34,053 nucleotides of DNA from Rickettsiales bacterium. GTDB lineage: Bacteria; Pseudomonadota; Alphaproteobacteria; Rickettsiales; CANDYO01. The stretch covers positions 1 through 34,053 of the forward strand of contig JAOARE010000046.1 in NCBI GenBank assembly GCA_025210695.1. Direction: 5' to 3'. Position 1 is the stretch's first letter; each line of letters opens with the position of its first letter. Below the pieces are notes generated by a model, which searched no databases, had not been told where the DNA came from, and saw nothing but the letters and a program-made list of their open reading frames with translations. A program made the position numbers and the translations under genes. Below are positions 17,402 through 25,685 of this stretch, in pieces.

Positions 17402-17428
17402 ATTATACCATTTATGTAAATAAAGCAA
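17402..17428 (-). promoter_or_regulatory. Promoter of tRNA-Glu
   Basis: On the minus strand TTGCTT (17423-17428), 15-base spacer, perfect TATAAT (17402-17407). Predicted start about 17395, leaving a leader of about 37 bases before the tRNA. The spacer is slightly short. Confidence 0.6.
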
Positions 17429-17455
17429 GGTATAATTTTAATTTTCTAAAATTAT

Positions 17456-17493
17456 TTTTTAAGTCTTAGCTTTATGACTTAAAAACTAAGACT
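17456..17493 (-). other. Overlapping alternative hairpins at the end of acpS
   Basis: Two mutually exclusive inverted repeats share this stretch. One is a 10-base stem (17456-17465 with 17476-17485, arms TTTTTAAGTC and GACTTAAAAA); the other is an 8-base stem (17462-17469 with 17486-17493, arms AGTCTTAG and CTAAGACT) that includes the acpS stop codon. Neither has a proper T-run on the minus strand, so a terminator role is doubtful. Confidence 0.35.
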
Positions 17494-17875
17494 CAATCAC
17501 TACAAAAGATTGCGCATATTCTATCTCGTTAGACATACTTAAATGAACCTTAACATCACTACCATAATTATTTTTAAGGAATTCTGTTGTTTTAGAACTA
17601 AATTCAAAATATGGCCTACCTCTTAAAGTTTTCAACACTTCTATATCTTTAAAAGATATATCTTTTCCAATTCCAGTTCCAAGAGCTTTAGAAAAAGCCT
17701 CTTTAGCAGCAAAACGATTTGCAATATACCCAGAAACCTTATTTGTATTAATACCAGAAAAAATATTTATTTCTCTGTCCGATAAAATTCTTTGCAAAAA
17801 AGCCCTTTCATCCTTTTCAAGAAGCTTTTTTATTCTATTTATAGAAACAATATCATTTCCTATTCCAACAATCAT
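17486..17875 (-). CDS. acpS: Holo-[acyl-carrier-protein] synthase
   Basis: Transfers 4'-phosphopantetheine from CoA to a serine of acyl carrier protein, switching on fatty acid synthesis. The 129-residue protein has both family motifs: GIGNDIVSINRI with the metal-binding Asp8, and RFAAKEAFSKALGTG with Glu59. RGRPYF in the C-terminal half also fits. It starts 3 bases after the sodB stop on the same strand, so it is probably read from the sodB transcript; no ribosome-binding site beyond the end of sodB is obvious. Pairing of acpS with sodB is not a functional unit that I recognise. Confidence 0.94.
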   Translation of the reverse strand: MIVGIGNDIVSINRIKKLLEKDERAFLQRILSDREINIFSGINTNKVSGYIANRFAAKEAFSKALGTGIGKDISFKDIEVLKTLRGRPYFEFSSKTTEFLKNNYGSDVKVHLSMSNEIEYAQSFVVIES

Positions 17876-17878
17876 AAG

Positions 17879-18523
17879 TTATTTATACTTACCTGCTAAC
17901 ATTTCGTTTACAAATTCCCAGTTGATCAAATGATTTAAAAAATTATCTACATAATTGGGTCTTAAGTTTTGAAAATCTAAGTAATATGCATGTTCCCATA
18001 CATCTATTGTAAATAGTGCTGTTTTATTATGAACCATTGGTAAATCCGCATTACCTGTTTTCATAACTGATAATTTATTATTTTCATCTATTACCAACCA
18101 TGCCCAGCCACTACCGAACTGCGTTGTTGCCGCATTTTTAAACTCAGCAACAAAACCTTCATAACTACCAAAATCTTGATCTATCTTTTTGGCTATTTCA
18201 CCGTGAGGTTTTCCTCCTCCCTCTACTTTCATTGAATGCCAAAAGAAACTATGATTCCAAACCTGAGCTGCATTATTAAAAATAGCTACTTTAGTTGAAT
18301 TGTTATAACTCATCATAATAATTTCTTCCAAAGAACCACCCTTTAAATCAGTGTCTTCAATAAGCTTATTTAAATTCACCACATAAGCATTATGGTGCTT
18401 CTTATGATGATAACTAAATGTCTTAGCACTCATATACGGCTCTAATGCATTATCAGCATAAGGTAAGTCTGGCAAAGTAAAGGGAAAAGATTTTTGGTTC
18501 GCTAAAGAACAAATATTATTCAT
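17879..18523 (-). CDS. sodB: Superoxide dismutase, iron type
   Basis: Converts superoxide to oxygen and hydrogen peroxide in the cytoplasm. With the start used here (214 residues), the metal ligands are His39 (YHHKKHH), His91 (AAQVWNHSFFW), Asp174 and His178 (DVWEHAYYLDF). Gln87 in AAQ is the iron-enzyme signature. I chose the ATG at 18523 because GGAG lies 7 bases before it; the longer frame uses an ATG at 18535 or a TTG at 18538, with that GGAG inside it. About 10 extra N-terminal residues precede the usual start of the fold, but they do not look like a signal peptide. acpS follows after 3 bases. Confidence 0.94.
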   Translation of the reverse strand: MNNICSLANQKSFPFTLPDLPYADNALEPYMSAKTFSYHHKKHHNAYVVNLNKLIEDTDLKGGSLEEIIMMSYNNSTKVAIFNNAAQVWNHSFFWHSMKVEGGGKPHGEIAKKIDQDFGSYEGFVAEFKNAATTQFGSGWAWLVIDENNKLSVMKTGNADLPMVHNKTALFTIDVWEHAYYLDFQNLRPNYVDNFLNHLINWEFVNEMLAGKYK

Positions 18524-18653
18524 ATAAAACTCCATCAATAAATTATTTATTTAGGTTTCAAATTAACACCTAAGAAACTAACATATCAAATGATTCAAGT
18601 AAAGTTATAGATATATCTAACCGCAACGCTACTAAACTAAGAGTAGTATTCAC

Positions 18654-18681
18654 AATATAATAAATATTATATACATAGCAA
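18654..18681 (-). promoter_or_regulatory. Candidate promoter of sodB-acpS
   Basis: TTGCTA (18676-18681), 16-base spacer, TATATT (18654-18659) on the minus strand. It would give a leader of about 125 bases. Other TATAAT-like words overlap it, so the exact site is uncertain. Confidence 0.4.
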
Positions 18682-18719
18682 AAAAAAGAATTTTTCTTGC
18701 CACAGATTTTTATAAAAAC

Positions 18720-18754
18720 TTGACATAATGTTAAAATACCTTAATATATTAAGG
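18720..18754 (+). promoter_or_regulatory. Plus-strand promoter overlapped by a 16-base palindrome
   Basis: A consensus -35 TTGACA (18720-18725) is followed by a 16-base spacer and TAATAT (18742-18747). The perfect palindrome CCTTAATATATTAAGG (18739-18754) covers the -10 element, the layout expected of a repressor operator. Transcription would run toward the coiled-coil gene at 18959 with a leader of about 200 bases. Confidence 0.5.
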
Positions 18755-18859
18755 CGTCATGCGTAAAAATTAAAACACTAGTAACTCCCTTAGGGTGCGC
18801 TGTTAATTTTAAAAGTCAACCTTATTATTTTTGTAATATTAATTAAAACAATTTATTTT

Positions 18860-18882
18860 CCAATATAGTTATGTTATATTGG
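18860..18882 (+). promoter_or_regulatory. Inverted repeat upstream of the coiled-coil gene
   Basis: CCAATATA (18860-18867), 7-base spacer, TATATTGG (18875-18882): a perfect 8-base dyad. It could be a second operator or an RNA hairpin in the leader. It contains no T-run and so is not a terminator. Confidence 0.4.
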
Positions 18883-18958
18883 CGAGGTTAATTAGTATTG
18901 GTAATAGAAAGAATTTTCTTAAGTATTTATTTAATATTTTATATTATGGAGATATTTT

Positions 18959-19558
18959 ATGTCAGCGAATAAGATACAGAAAGAAACCAACTCATTAAAT
19001 AAAAACTCTTTTGAAGAAATAGAAAAATTAGAAAACATAATTGATGAGTCTCTAATCAAAATTCAAATTCTTCAATCCGAACTCAGAGATCTAGAAAAAG
19101 ACCTAAATCATTTCCTTGATTATTACTATGGCTCTGGAGCAGTATTTTTTAAAAAGAGCAATACAAGCCAGCAAGCTGACAATGACAACAACAAAACAGA
19201 AATACTAAACCTAGATCAAGTAAAAAAAGACATTTACAATAAAATAGCTAAACTATGCTCTAAAGATAACCTACAATTTATCAATGACCAAGCTCATGAT
19301 GATTTACTTAAAATAGAGGGTTATTTAAGCGACGGCACCAATCAGTCTCAATCTCCTCAAGATTTATTATCAGATCTTACCTTCGAGTATTACAAATTAA
19401 TCCAACAGATGCGCGAATTAAAAAGCAAAAAACAAAATCTTCTAGAAAGCCCAGCTTACGAGCTTAAACAAGAAGTAATGTGGGCAAACATTAAAACATC
19501 TGAAACAATTTCTAAAATCAAAGACGACATCACTCATCAAGTCAATAGACCAAACTAA
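18959..19558 (+). CDS. Coiled-coil protein of unknown function
   Basis: 199 residues, not recognised. GGAGAT lies 7 bases before the ATG, a strong ribosome-binding site, and the frame keeps normal codon use, so it is very likely real. There is no signal peptide or membrane helix. Heptad-rich charged helices occur at about residues 15-55 (SFEEIEKLENIIDESLIKIQ...) and 138-195 (LTFEYYKLIQQMRELKSKKQ...), separated by a polar Asn/Asp/Gln-rich linker around 65-80 and a middle helical part. A short YYYGSGAVFF segment interrupts the first coil. This suggests a cytoplasmic or secreted structural or adaptor protein. It stands alone, with the palindrome-rich region upstream and a convergent kinase gene downstream. 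Confidence 0.75.
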   Translation: MSANKIQKETNSLNKNSFEEIEKLENIIDESLIKIQILQSELRDLEKDLNHFLDYYYGSGAVFFKKSNTSQQADNDNNKTEILNLDQVKKDIYNKIAKLCSKDNLQFINDQAHDDLLKIEGYLSDGTNQSQSPQDLLSDLTFEYYKLIQQMRELKSKKQNLLESPAYELKQEVMWANIKTSETISKIKDDITHQVNRPN

Positions 19559-19582
19559 CTAACACTGAATACTATGAAATAA

Positions 19583-20083
19583 TTAATAAGAATAAGGTTT
19601 TAGAATATTTTTTAATTGATTTATTATATGATCTTCACCAGATTTATCGTTATTAATAGTTATAGCATCTTCCATTGGCTGAAAAAATTTTCTCATTGAA
19701 GAAGCATATCCAGGCATAATCCAATCCCCTCTTTTCACAAGCCTTTGGTAAATAACCTCATCGCTTGCTTCCACGTGAACAAACATCAAACCTTGTGATA
19801 CAAAATGCTTCTGTATTGTTTTACGGTTTTTCTCTCTATATAACGCCTGACTAATAACAATATTATCATATTTTGAGCTAAGTCTTTCAATATTCGCTAT
19901 AATATTCGAAGTAAAGTCTTCTAGCATTCCCAAAGTAAAAACCTTTTTCTCACTAACATATTGCTTCATATCACTAGAAAGCCATTGATCCGCATCTTCA
20001 TGGTAAAAATTAAAATACTTATTTATAATTTTACCGACATATGTTTTACCTGATGCAGCTAACCCAAAAACAACTATAATCAC
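19583..20083 (-). CDS. Small P-loop kinase (gluconokinase/shikimate kinase-like fold)
   Basis: 166-residue nucleotide-binding protein. It starts MIIVVFGLAASGKTYVG, a Walker A loop (GLAASGKT, residues 7-14) at the very N-terminus as in small-molecule kinases. HEDADQW at about 29-35 resembles the acidic substrate-side segment of gluconate kinases. VHVEASDEVIYQRLVKRGDW is the typical late strand plus lid region with arginines for phosphate. The substrate is not identifiable; a gluconokinase role is doubtful in a Rickettsiales-like genome. It lies 109 bases downstream of the TpsB-like gene on the same strand, which may only be co-orientation. Confidence 0.7.
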   Translation of the reverse strand: MIIVVFGLAASGKTYVGKIINKYFNFYHEDADQWLSSDMKQYVSEKKVFTLGMLEDFTSNIIANIERLSSKYDNIVISQALYREKNRKTIQKHFVSQGLMFVHVEASDEVIYQRLVKRGDWIMPGYASSMRKFFQPMEDAITINNDKSGEDHIINQLKNILKPYSY

Positions 20084-20192
20084 GCTACTCTATTCCTCTG
20101 TTACCTAGAAGTGCTTGATATCTAATACAGGTAATTTTTTAATCACGCAAGAAAAAAAATAAACAACAAAAATATCTTAATCAAATCAGCGA

Positions 20193-21812
20193 TTAAAACC
20201 TGAATGTTTTACTTCCCATAATTCCTAAAATAGCCTTAGGTTCATAATCTATCCCGTCTATAGTATAAAAGTTCTGAAGCGGCTGAGCTATTTCTACATT
20301 TATCTGAGCCCCATGGGTTAAGAAAAACCTAACACCACCACCATAAGAGGAAAGATGAGAAATATTGGTATTACTCGCTTGCTTTCCCACATAACCCATA
20401 TCACGAAACACATATGGCTGAATTAGCCTAAACAAGGGATCTTCAGATATTTCTTTGTTATACCTAACCTCAAACGAAGCAGCTATTATTTTATTTCCAA
20501 TCAGAGTCCCAGATTCATAACCTCGACCATATTGCCTACCGCCTAAAGAAAACACTTCTGCATCCGGCAAATCATCATCAGATCTACCGGCCATTGAGTT
20601 AAACATAACACTAAAGTTATTAGGCAAAATTTGCTCCCTGCTAACATTTAATGACATAATACTATAATGCCCATCAGGAACATCTTGCGGATTAGTATAA
20701 TTCTGAAATTTTCCACCCATTCCTTTAGCAAATTGAAAACCAATAGTATTATATCCACCACCTTTATCTGAACCTCTATAATTTAAACCAGCTTCACTAA
20801 ACCAATACTCATCTATTGTATCTTTCCTTGAAAAAACATTTATTCTGCCGAAAAAATTTTCCCTACTACGGCTTCTTATCCCCCTAGTGGTTCGACTTGA
20901 TATATTAACATCAGCTGTATAATCTTTAGAATAGTTATAAGTTGTGCCAATAACTCCTTCCAGAGTATGGTTAGCGCTCAGATATAACGGATGAGTAGAT
21001 GAGATCCCATAAGACTGACTTACTCCATCCTTAGTACTAATAATATTATTATATGTTGAATTATCCCTTGAATAAGAACCATTCATCTCAAAGCTAGTGC
21101 CATAACTATTAATGACCCGATTATAGCTAGTACCAACCACATATAACCTATCGGGATGATTTGTAGTTACACCATATGCCGACCAAGAATCATTACCACT
21201 ACCAAATGGAGAAAATGTTTGTCCAGATACAACATTTTGCATTTCGCCATAGTCATTATCTCCATAACTATCTGAACTAGCATATATTAGTGCTTTAGTT
21301 TTATTTATATAAAGAAGAGCATCTATAGCATCCTCCTCTTTTGAATTTACAAACTTATACTGCACATAATATCCAGGAATACGATTTATAAGCGCTATGT
21401 ATTTTTCAAAAGTGCTTATTTTAGACTCTTTTTCATCTAGTATTTTATTAATATATTCATTTATTAGAGCATTATCTTTCTCACCCTTCTCAATTGTAAC
21501 ATTAGCAATGTGAGTGAATTTAACATAAACAGACACAAAACCTTCATTCAACCCCTCTGTAAAAATAGTAATCTGCGGATATAAATAATCACGATCTGTA
21601 AAATACTTATATATCTTGTTACCTAAATCTTTTGGAGAAATAGTCTGACCGACATACTGAGAATAAAAAGATTCAAGATCTTCTTTCTCCTCACCTTTAA
21701 CATTAATCTTTATTTTCTTTACAGTAATCAAGTCACCATAATCAACTGCATACACTGCCCCTGAAAATAAAAAAACAACTAGAAACACACATCTAACAAT
21801 TATCTTACTCAT
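20193..21812 (-). CDS. ShlB/FhaC-type (TpsB) outer-membrane transporter
   Basis: Omp85-superfamily protein that normally secretes a partner TpsA exoprotein across the outer membrane. It has a signal peptide (about 1-22, ending VYA) and two POTRA-like domains (about 31-100 and 101-170), with the ShlB-type phrase YLYPQITIFTEGLNEGFVSV. The C-terminal barrel runs to residue 539 and ends in Phe. The conserved L6 loop motif appears as FSLGGRQYGRGYESG (421-435), with GRGY where most family members have VRGY or IRGY. Length is typical. No TpsA gene with a filamentous-haemagglutinin-type secretion domain is in the window, so it is an orphan here. Confidence 0.85.
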   Translation of the reverse strand: MSKIIVRCVFLVVFLFSGAVYAVDYGDLITVKKIKINVKGEEKEDLESFYSQYVGQTISPKDLGNKIYKYFTDRDYLYPQITIFTEGLNEGFVSVYVKFTHIANVTIEKGEKDNALINEYINKILDEKESKISTFEKYIALINRIPGYYVQYKFVNSKEEDAIDALLYINKTKALIYASSDSYGDNDYGEMQNVVSGQTFSPFGSGNDSWSAYGVTTNHPDRLYVVGTSYNRVINSYGTSFEMNGSYSRDNSTYNNIISTKDGVSQSYGISSTHPLYLSANHTLEGVIGTTYNYSKDYTADVNISSRTTRGIRSRSRENFFGRINVFSRKDTIDEYWFSEAGLNYRGSDKGGGYNTIGFQFAKGMGGKFQNYTNPQDVPDGHYSIMSLNVSREQILPNNFSVMFNSMAGRSDDDLPDAEVFSLGGRQYGRGYESGTLIGNKIIAASFEVRYNKEISEDPLFRLIQPYVFRDMGYVGKQASNTNISHLSSYGGGVRFFLTHGAQINVEIAQPLQNFYTIDGIDYEPKAILGIMGSKTFRF

Positions 21813-21925
21813 TATTATCCTACAAGAATCCTTTTATAAAATAACTTAATAAGTACATACTACACAAATGATTAGCCTTGCTGCAACCTTTAATTTGAAC
21901 TGGGTACATATTAACAATTATGATT

Positions 21926-21954
21926 TTGACTAATGTGACAATTATATATATTAT
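21926..21954 (+). promoter_or_regulatory. Promoter of acnA
   Basis: TTGACT (21926-21931), 17-base spacer, TATTAT (21949-21954), about 40 bases before the acnA ATG. Neighbouring TATATT words could serve as the -10 instead. Confidence 0.6.
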
Positions 21955-21994
21955 TATATTAATAAAATTATTTTATTAAATCTAAGGAGTCTTT

Positions 21995-24664
21995 ATGTTA
22001 TTTGGCCAAGATAATCTAGGTGTTAAGAAATCTTTATCCGTTGATAAAAAAGAATACCAATACTTTAGTATCAATGAAGCCGAAAAAAAGTTAAAAACAA
22101 ACTTAAATAGAATGCCTTTTTCCTTAAAAGTTATTTTAGAAAATCTTCTTAGATTTGAAGATGGGAGAATAGTCACCACTAATGATATAAAAGCTTGTGT
22201 AAATTGGCTAAAGAATCAAAAAACAAATCATGAAATAGCATATACTCCTGCTAGAGTTCTAATGCAAGATTTTACTGGGGTTCCAGCTGTAGTAGATTTA
22301 GCTGCTATGCGCGACGCAATAATAAACCTTGGTGGAGATCCTATAAAAATCAACCCCCTATCTCCTGTAGATCTAGTTATAGACCATTCAGTACAAGCAG
22401 ACAAATCCGGAAGCAGCGCTGCTTTCAAGGAAAATGTAAATATTGAAATGAAACGTAATTTTGAACGCTATGAATTTTTACGTTGGGGGCAAAAGGCCTT
22501 CAGTAACTTTCGAGTGGTTCCACCTGGAACAGGTATTTGCCATCAAGTAAATTTAGAGTACTTATCTCAAGTAGTTTGGATCAAAGATAATTATATTTAT
22601 CCTGACACTTTAGTTGGTACTGATAGCCATACCACTATGGTTAATGGATTAAGCGTCTTAGGTTGGGGAGTTGGAGGTATAGAAGCTGAAGCAGTAATGC
22701 TAGGTCAACCTATGTCAATGCTTATCCCCGAAGTAATAGGAGTTAAACTAACGGGAAGAATGAAGGAAGGAACTACAGCAACTGATTTAGTGCTTACGAT
22801 AACTCAGATGCTAAGGTCAAAAGGAGTAGTTGGTAAATTCGTTGAATTTTATGGCCCAGGGTTAGACCATCTTCCATTAGCTGATAGAGCAACTATTGCT
22901 AATATGGCACCTGAATATGGAGCCACTTGTGGATTTTTCCCAGTAGATAAAGAAACTATTCGTTATTTAGAGCTATCCGCTCGCGATCCTCATAGAATAA
23001 AACTAGTTGAAGAATACTCTAAAAAGCAAGGATTATGGAGAGACACTAATACAATAGACCCTATATTTAGCGACTCTATAGAATTAGATTTAGGCAGCAT
23101 CTCACCTAGTATTGCTGGCCCCAGACGCCCTCAAGATAGAGTTTTGCTCTCGGAAGGAGCAGAATCCTTTATAAAAGAATTACCAAATATGACAAAATCT
23201 AATAAAAGCTTAGATAGAGAATGTACTGTTACAGGAAAAAATTATAAATTAGCTAACGGTGACGTGGTAATAGCTGCTATCACTAGCTGTACCAACACTT
23301 CTAACCCAAGTGTAATGCTAGCAGCAGGATTAGTAGCTAAAAAAGCCTCTGAGCTAGGTTTAAACTCAAAACCATGGGTTAAAACTACTTTAGCTCCAGG
23401 ATCTAAAGTAGTGACAGAATACTTAGAAACAAGCGGCCTACAAAAATATCTTGATAAAATAGGTTTTAACTTAATTGGCTACGGATGTACCACTTGTATT
23501 GGTAATTCTGGCCCTCTACAAAAAGAAATAGAAGATAGCATAACCAAGAATGACTTAGTAGCTGTTTCTGTTTTATCAGGAAATCGTAATTTTGAGGGAA
23601 GAATTCATCCACTAGTAAAAGCAAGTTACTTAGCCTCTCCTCCATTAGTAGTGGCATATGCCCTTGCCGGATCAATGCAAATTGATTTAACTAAAGATGT
23701 ATTAGGAAAAGATAAAGATGGTAAAGATGTTTATCTTAAAGATATTTGGCCAAGCAATCATGAAATTCAAGAAGTAATGGAAATGTCTGTTAAATCTAGA
23801 ATGTTTGAATCAGAATATGCTAATGTTTTCACGGGCGATGCAGAATGGCAAAAAATTCAAGTAGATAAAGGAGTAAATTTTTCTTGGAAAGAAAAAAGCA
23901 CTTACGTAACTAATCCTCCATATTTTAACAACATGTCAAAAGATCCTAGTAAGTTATCTGATATAAATGGAGCTAAATTATTAGCTTTGTTTGGCGATAG
24001 TATTACTACTGACCATATATCTCCAGCAGGAAATATTGCAAAAAATAGCCCTGCAGGACAATATCTGATAAACAGAGGAGTAGAACCCCAAGACTTCAAT
24101 TCTTATGGAACCAGACGTGGCCATCATGAAGTGATGATGAGGGGAACTTTTGCAAATATTAGAATTAAAAATTTACTCGCTCCTGACACAGAAGGAGGAG
24201 TAACTCGCTATCTTCCTACTAATGAAGTAATGAGTATTTATGATGCTGCAATGAAATATAAAAAAGATAACAGATCTTTAATTATTATGGCAGGCAAAGA
24301 ATATGGTACTGGATCTTCTAGAGATTGGGCGGCTAAAGGAACTTTATTACTTGGAGTTAAAGCAGTTATCGCTGAAAGTTTCGAAAGAATTCATAGGTCT
24401 AATTTGGTTTTAATGGGAGTACTGCCCCTAATGTTTAAAAATGGCATGACCCATAAAGATCTTAAGCTTGATGGATCTGAAGAATTTGATATAAAGGGAA
24501 TCTGTGGAAATATTACTCCTAAAATGGATGTAACATGCCAAATAAAGCGTAAAGACGGGAGCAGTGACAAAATAACCCTTCAATGCCGTATTGATACCGC
24601 TAATGAAATAGATTACATAAATCATGGCGGAATATTACAATATGTAATTAGAGGATTACTCTAA
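21995..24664 (+). CDS. acnA: Aconitate hydratase A
   Basis: TCA-cycle enzyme that isomerises citrate to isocitrate through a [4Fe-4S] cluster. At 889 residues it is full length for the AcnA/IRP class. The three cluster cysteines are Cys432 (TSCTNTSNP), Cys498 and Cys501 (GYGCTTCIGNSGPL). Other family blocks are VGTDSHTTMVNGLSVLGWGV, then GDSITTDHISPAG and, near the C-terminus, KEYGTGSSRDWAAKG. AAGGAG lies 5 bases before the ATG. It is a single-gene unit with its own promoter. Fully intact TCA-cycle genes are usual in Rickettsiales, which use host glutamate and related substrates. Confidence 0.97.
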   Translation: MLFGQDNLGVKKSLSVDKKEYQYFSINEAEKKLKTNLNRMPFSLKVILENLLRFEDGRIVTTNDIKACVNWLKNQKTNHEIAYTPARVLMQDFTGVPAVVDLAAMRDAIINLGGDPIKINPLSPVDLVIDHSVQADKSGSSAAFKENVNIEMKRNFERYEFLRWGQKAFSNFRVVPPGTGICHQVNLEYLSQVVWIKDNYIYPDTLVGTDSHTTMVNGLSVLGWGVGGIEAEAVMLGQPMSMLIPEVIGVKLTGRMKEGTTATDLVLTITQMLRSKGVVGKFVEFYGPGLDHLPLADRATIANMAPEYGATCGFFPVDKETIRYLELSARDPHRIKLVEEYSKKQGLWRDTNTIDPIFSDSIELDLGSISPSIAGPRRPQDRVLLSEGAESFIKELPNMTKSNKSLDRECTVTGKNYKLANGDVVIAAITSCTNTSNPSVMLAAGLVAKKASELGLNSKPWVKTTLAPGSKVVTEYLETSGLQKYLDKIGFNLIGYGCTTCIGNSGPLQKEIEDSITKNDLVAVSVLSGNRNFEGRIHPLVKASYLASPPLVVAYALAGSMQIDLTKDVLGKDKDGKDVYLKDIWPSNHEIQEVMEMSVKSRMFESEYANVFTGDAEWQKIQVDKGVNFSWKEKSTYVTNPPYFNNMSKDPSKLSDINGAKLLALFGDSITTDHISPAGNIAKNSPAGQYLINRGVEPQDFNSYGTRRGHHEVMMRGTFANIRIKNLLAPDTEGGVTRYLPTNEVMSIYDAAMKYKKDNRSLIIMAGKEYGTGSSRDWAAKGTLLLGVKAVIAESFERIHRSNLVLMGVLPLMFKNGMTHKDLKLDGSEEFDIKGICGNITPKMDVTCQIKRKDGSSDKITLQCRIDTANEIDYINHGGILQYVIRGLL

Positions 24665-24704
24665 GAAAGTATTTAGTGCTAATCAAAACTTTAAGAAAAA
24701 CAAT

Positions 24705-24743
24705 AAAAAACCTCTTCCGATTATGTAAAACTATCGAAAGAGG
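24705..24743 (-). terminator. Intrinsic terminator of rpsB-tsf
   Basis: On the minus strand CCTCTTTCGAT and ATCGGAAGAGG form an 11-base stem with one mismatch and an 11-base loop, followed by TTTTTT. The plus-strand side lacks a T-run, so it mainly ends the tsf transcript rather than acnA. Confidence 0.8.
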
Positions 24744-24759
24744 TGTATTAAAAGATTGT

Positions 24760-25683
24760 TTAGTTAGTCATTGAAGACACTTCAGCAGCAAAATCTGTCT
24801 GAGTGCGCTCAATTCCTTCACCAAGCTCATATCTTAAGAATCCTTTCAAAGATACTGGAGCACCAATATCCTTAGCTGCTTCTACAAGTACTTGAGAAAT
24901 AGGAGTTTTATTATCCATAACAAAAACTTGCTCAAGTAATACTATCTCTTGATAATATTTCTTAACTCTTCCTTCAACCATTTTCTCTATTATATTCTCA
25001 GGTTTACCTGAGGCCCTAGCTTGCTCAGAGAAAATTTTCTTCTCACGCTCTAAATCTTCAGAATCTACTGATTCTATATTCAAACTTAAAGGACGCGCTG
25101 CTGCCACATGCATAGCAATACGTTTTCCTAAGTCTAACAATTTATCTTTATCACCGGTAGATTCTAATGCAACTAACACACCAATTTTTCCTAAACCATC
25201 AGAAATAGTATTATGAACATAAGAAGAAATAACACCATTATCTACATCTAGATAGTTAACTCTACGTAAATTCATATTTTCACCAATAACAGCAATATGA
25301 TCTGTTATAGCTTCAGAAATATTTTGTGAACCTTCAGGATATTTAGCGTTCTTAAGAGACTCAATGTCCTGTCCTTCATCTAGAGCCACTTTAACAATGT
25401 TACGAGCCAACGCCTGGAATTTTTCATTTCTTGCAACAAAATCAGTTTCTGCGTTTAACTCAACAATAGCTGCCTTTTTTCCTTCTACTTTAAGTGCTAC
25501 TAATCCTTCAGCCGCTTCTCTGCCAGACTTCTTAGCTGCCGCAGACAAACCCTTCTTGCGCAACCAATCCACCGCTTCTTCAAACACTCCATTACACTCA
25601 ACTAATGCCTTTTTGCAGTCCATCATGCCTGCACCAGATTTTCCACGTAATTCTTTTACTAAGGATGCTGTAATTTCAACCAT
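24760..25683 (-). CDS. tsf: Elongation factor Ts
   Basis: Nucleotide exchange factor for EF-Tu. The 307 residues start MVEITASLVKELRGKSGAGM, with the family motifs MMDCKKAL and ELNAETDFVARN (about residues 77-88) that touch EF-Tu. The ATG lies 2 bases after the rpsB stop; AGAGGT inside the end of rpsB is the ribosome-binding site, so the genes are coupled. Ends with a terminator hairpin 16 bases downstream. EF-Ts and its partner EF-Tu (tuf) are both encoded in this window. Confidence 0.98.
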   Translation of the reverse strand: MVEITASLVKELRGKSGAGMMDCKKALVECNGVFEEAVDWLRKKGLSAAAKKSGREAAEGLVALKVEGKKAAIVELNAETDFVARNEKFQALARNIVKVALDEGQDIESLKNAKYPEGSQNISEAITDHIAVIGENMNLRRVNYLDVDNGVISSYVHNTISDGLGKIGVLVALESTGDKDKLLDLGKRIAMHVAAARPLSLNIESVDSEDLEREKKIFSEQARASGKPENIIEKMVEGRVKKYYQEIVLLEQVFVMDNKTPISQVLVEAAKDIGAPVSLKGFLRYELGEGIERTQTDFAAEVSSMTN

Positions 25684-25685
25684 TA

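Larger units (their letters stand above)
18539..18958. other. 420-base regulatory-looking intergenic region
   Basis: Divergent region between sodB (minus) and an unrecognised coiled-coil gene (plus). It holds a sodB promoter candidate, a plus-strand promoter overlapped by a perfect palindrome, a second inverted repeat nearer the plus-strand gene, and between them a stretch (about 18755-18820) with CCCTTAGGG and flanking AAAATTAA/TTAATTTT arms that could fold. No tRNA or known riboswitch is recognised. A small RNA or long leader is possible. Confidence 0.4.
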
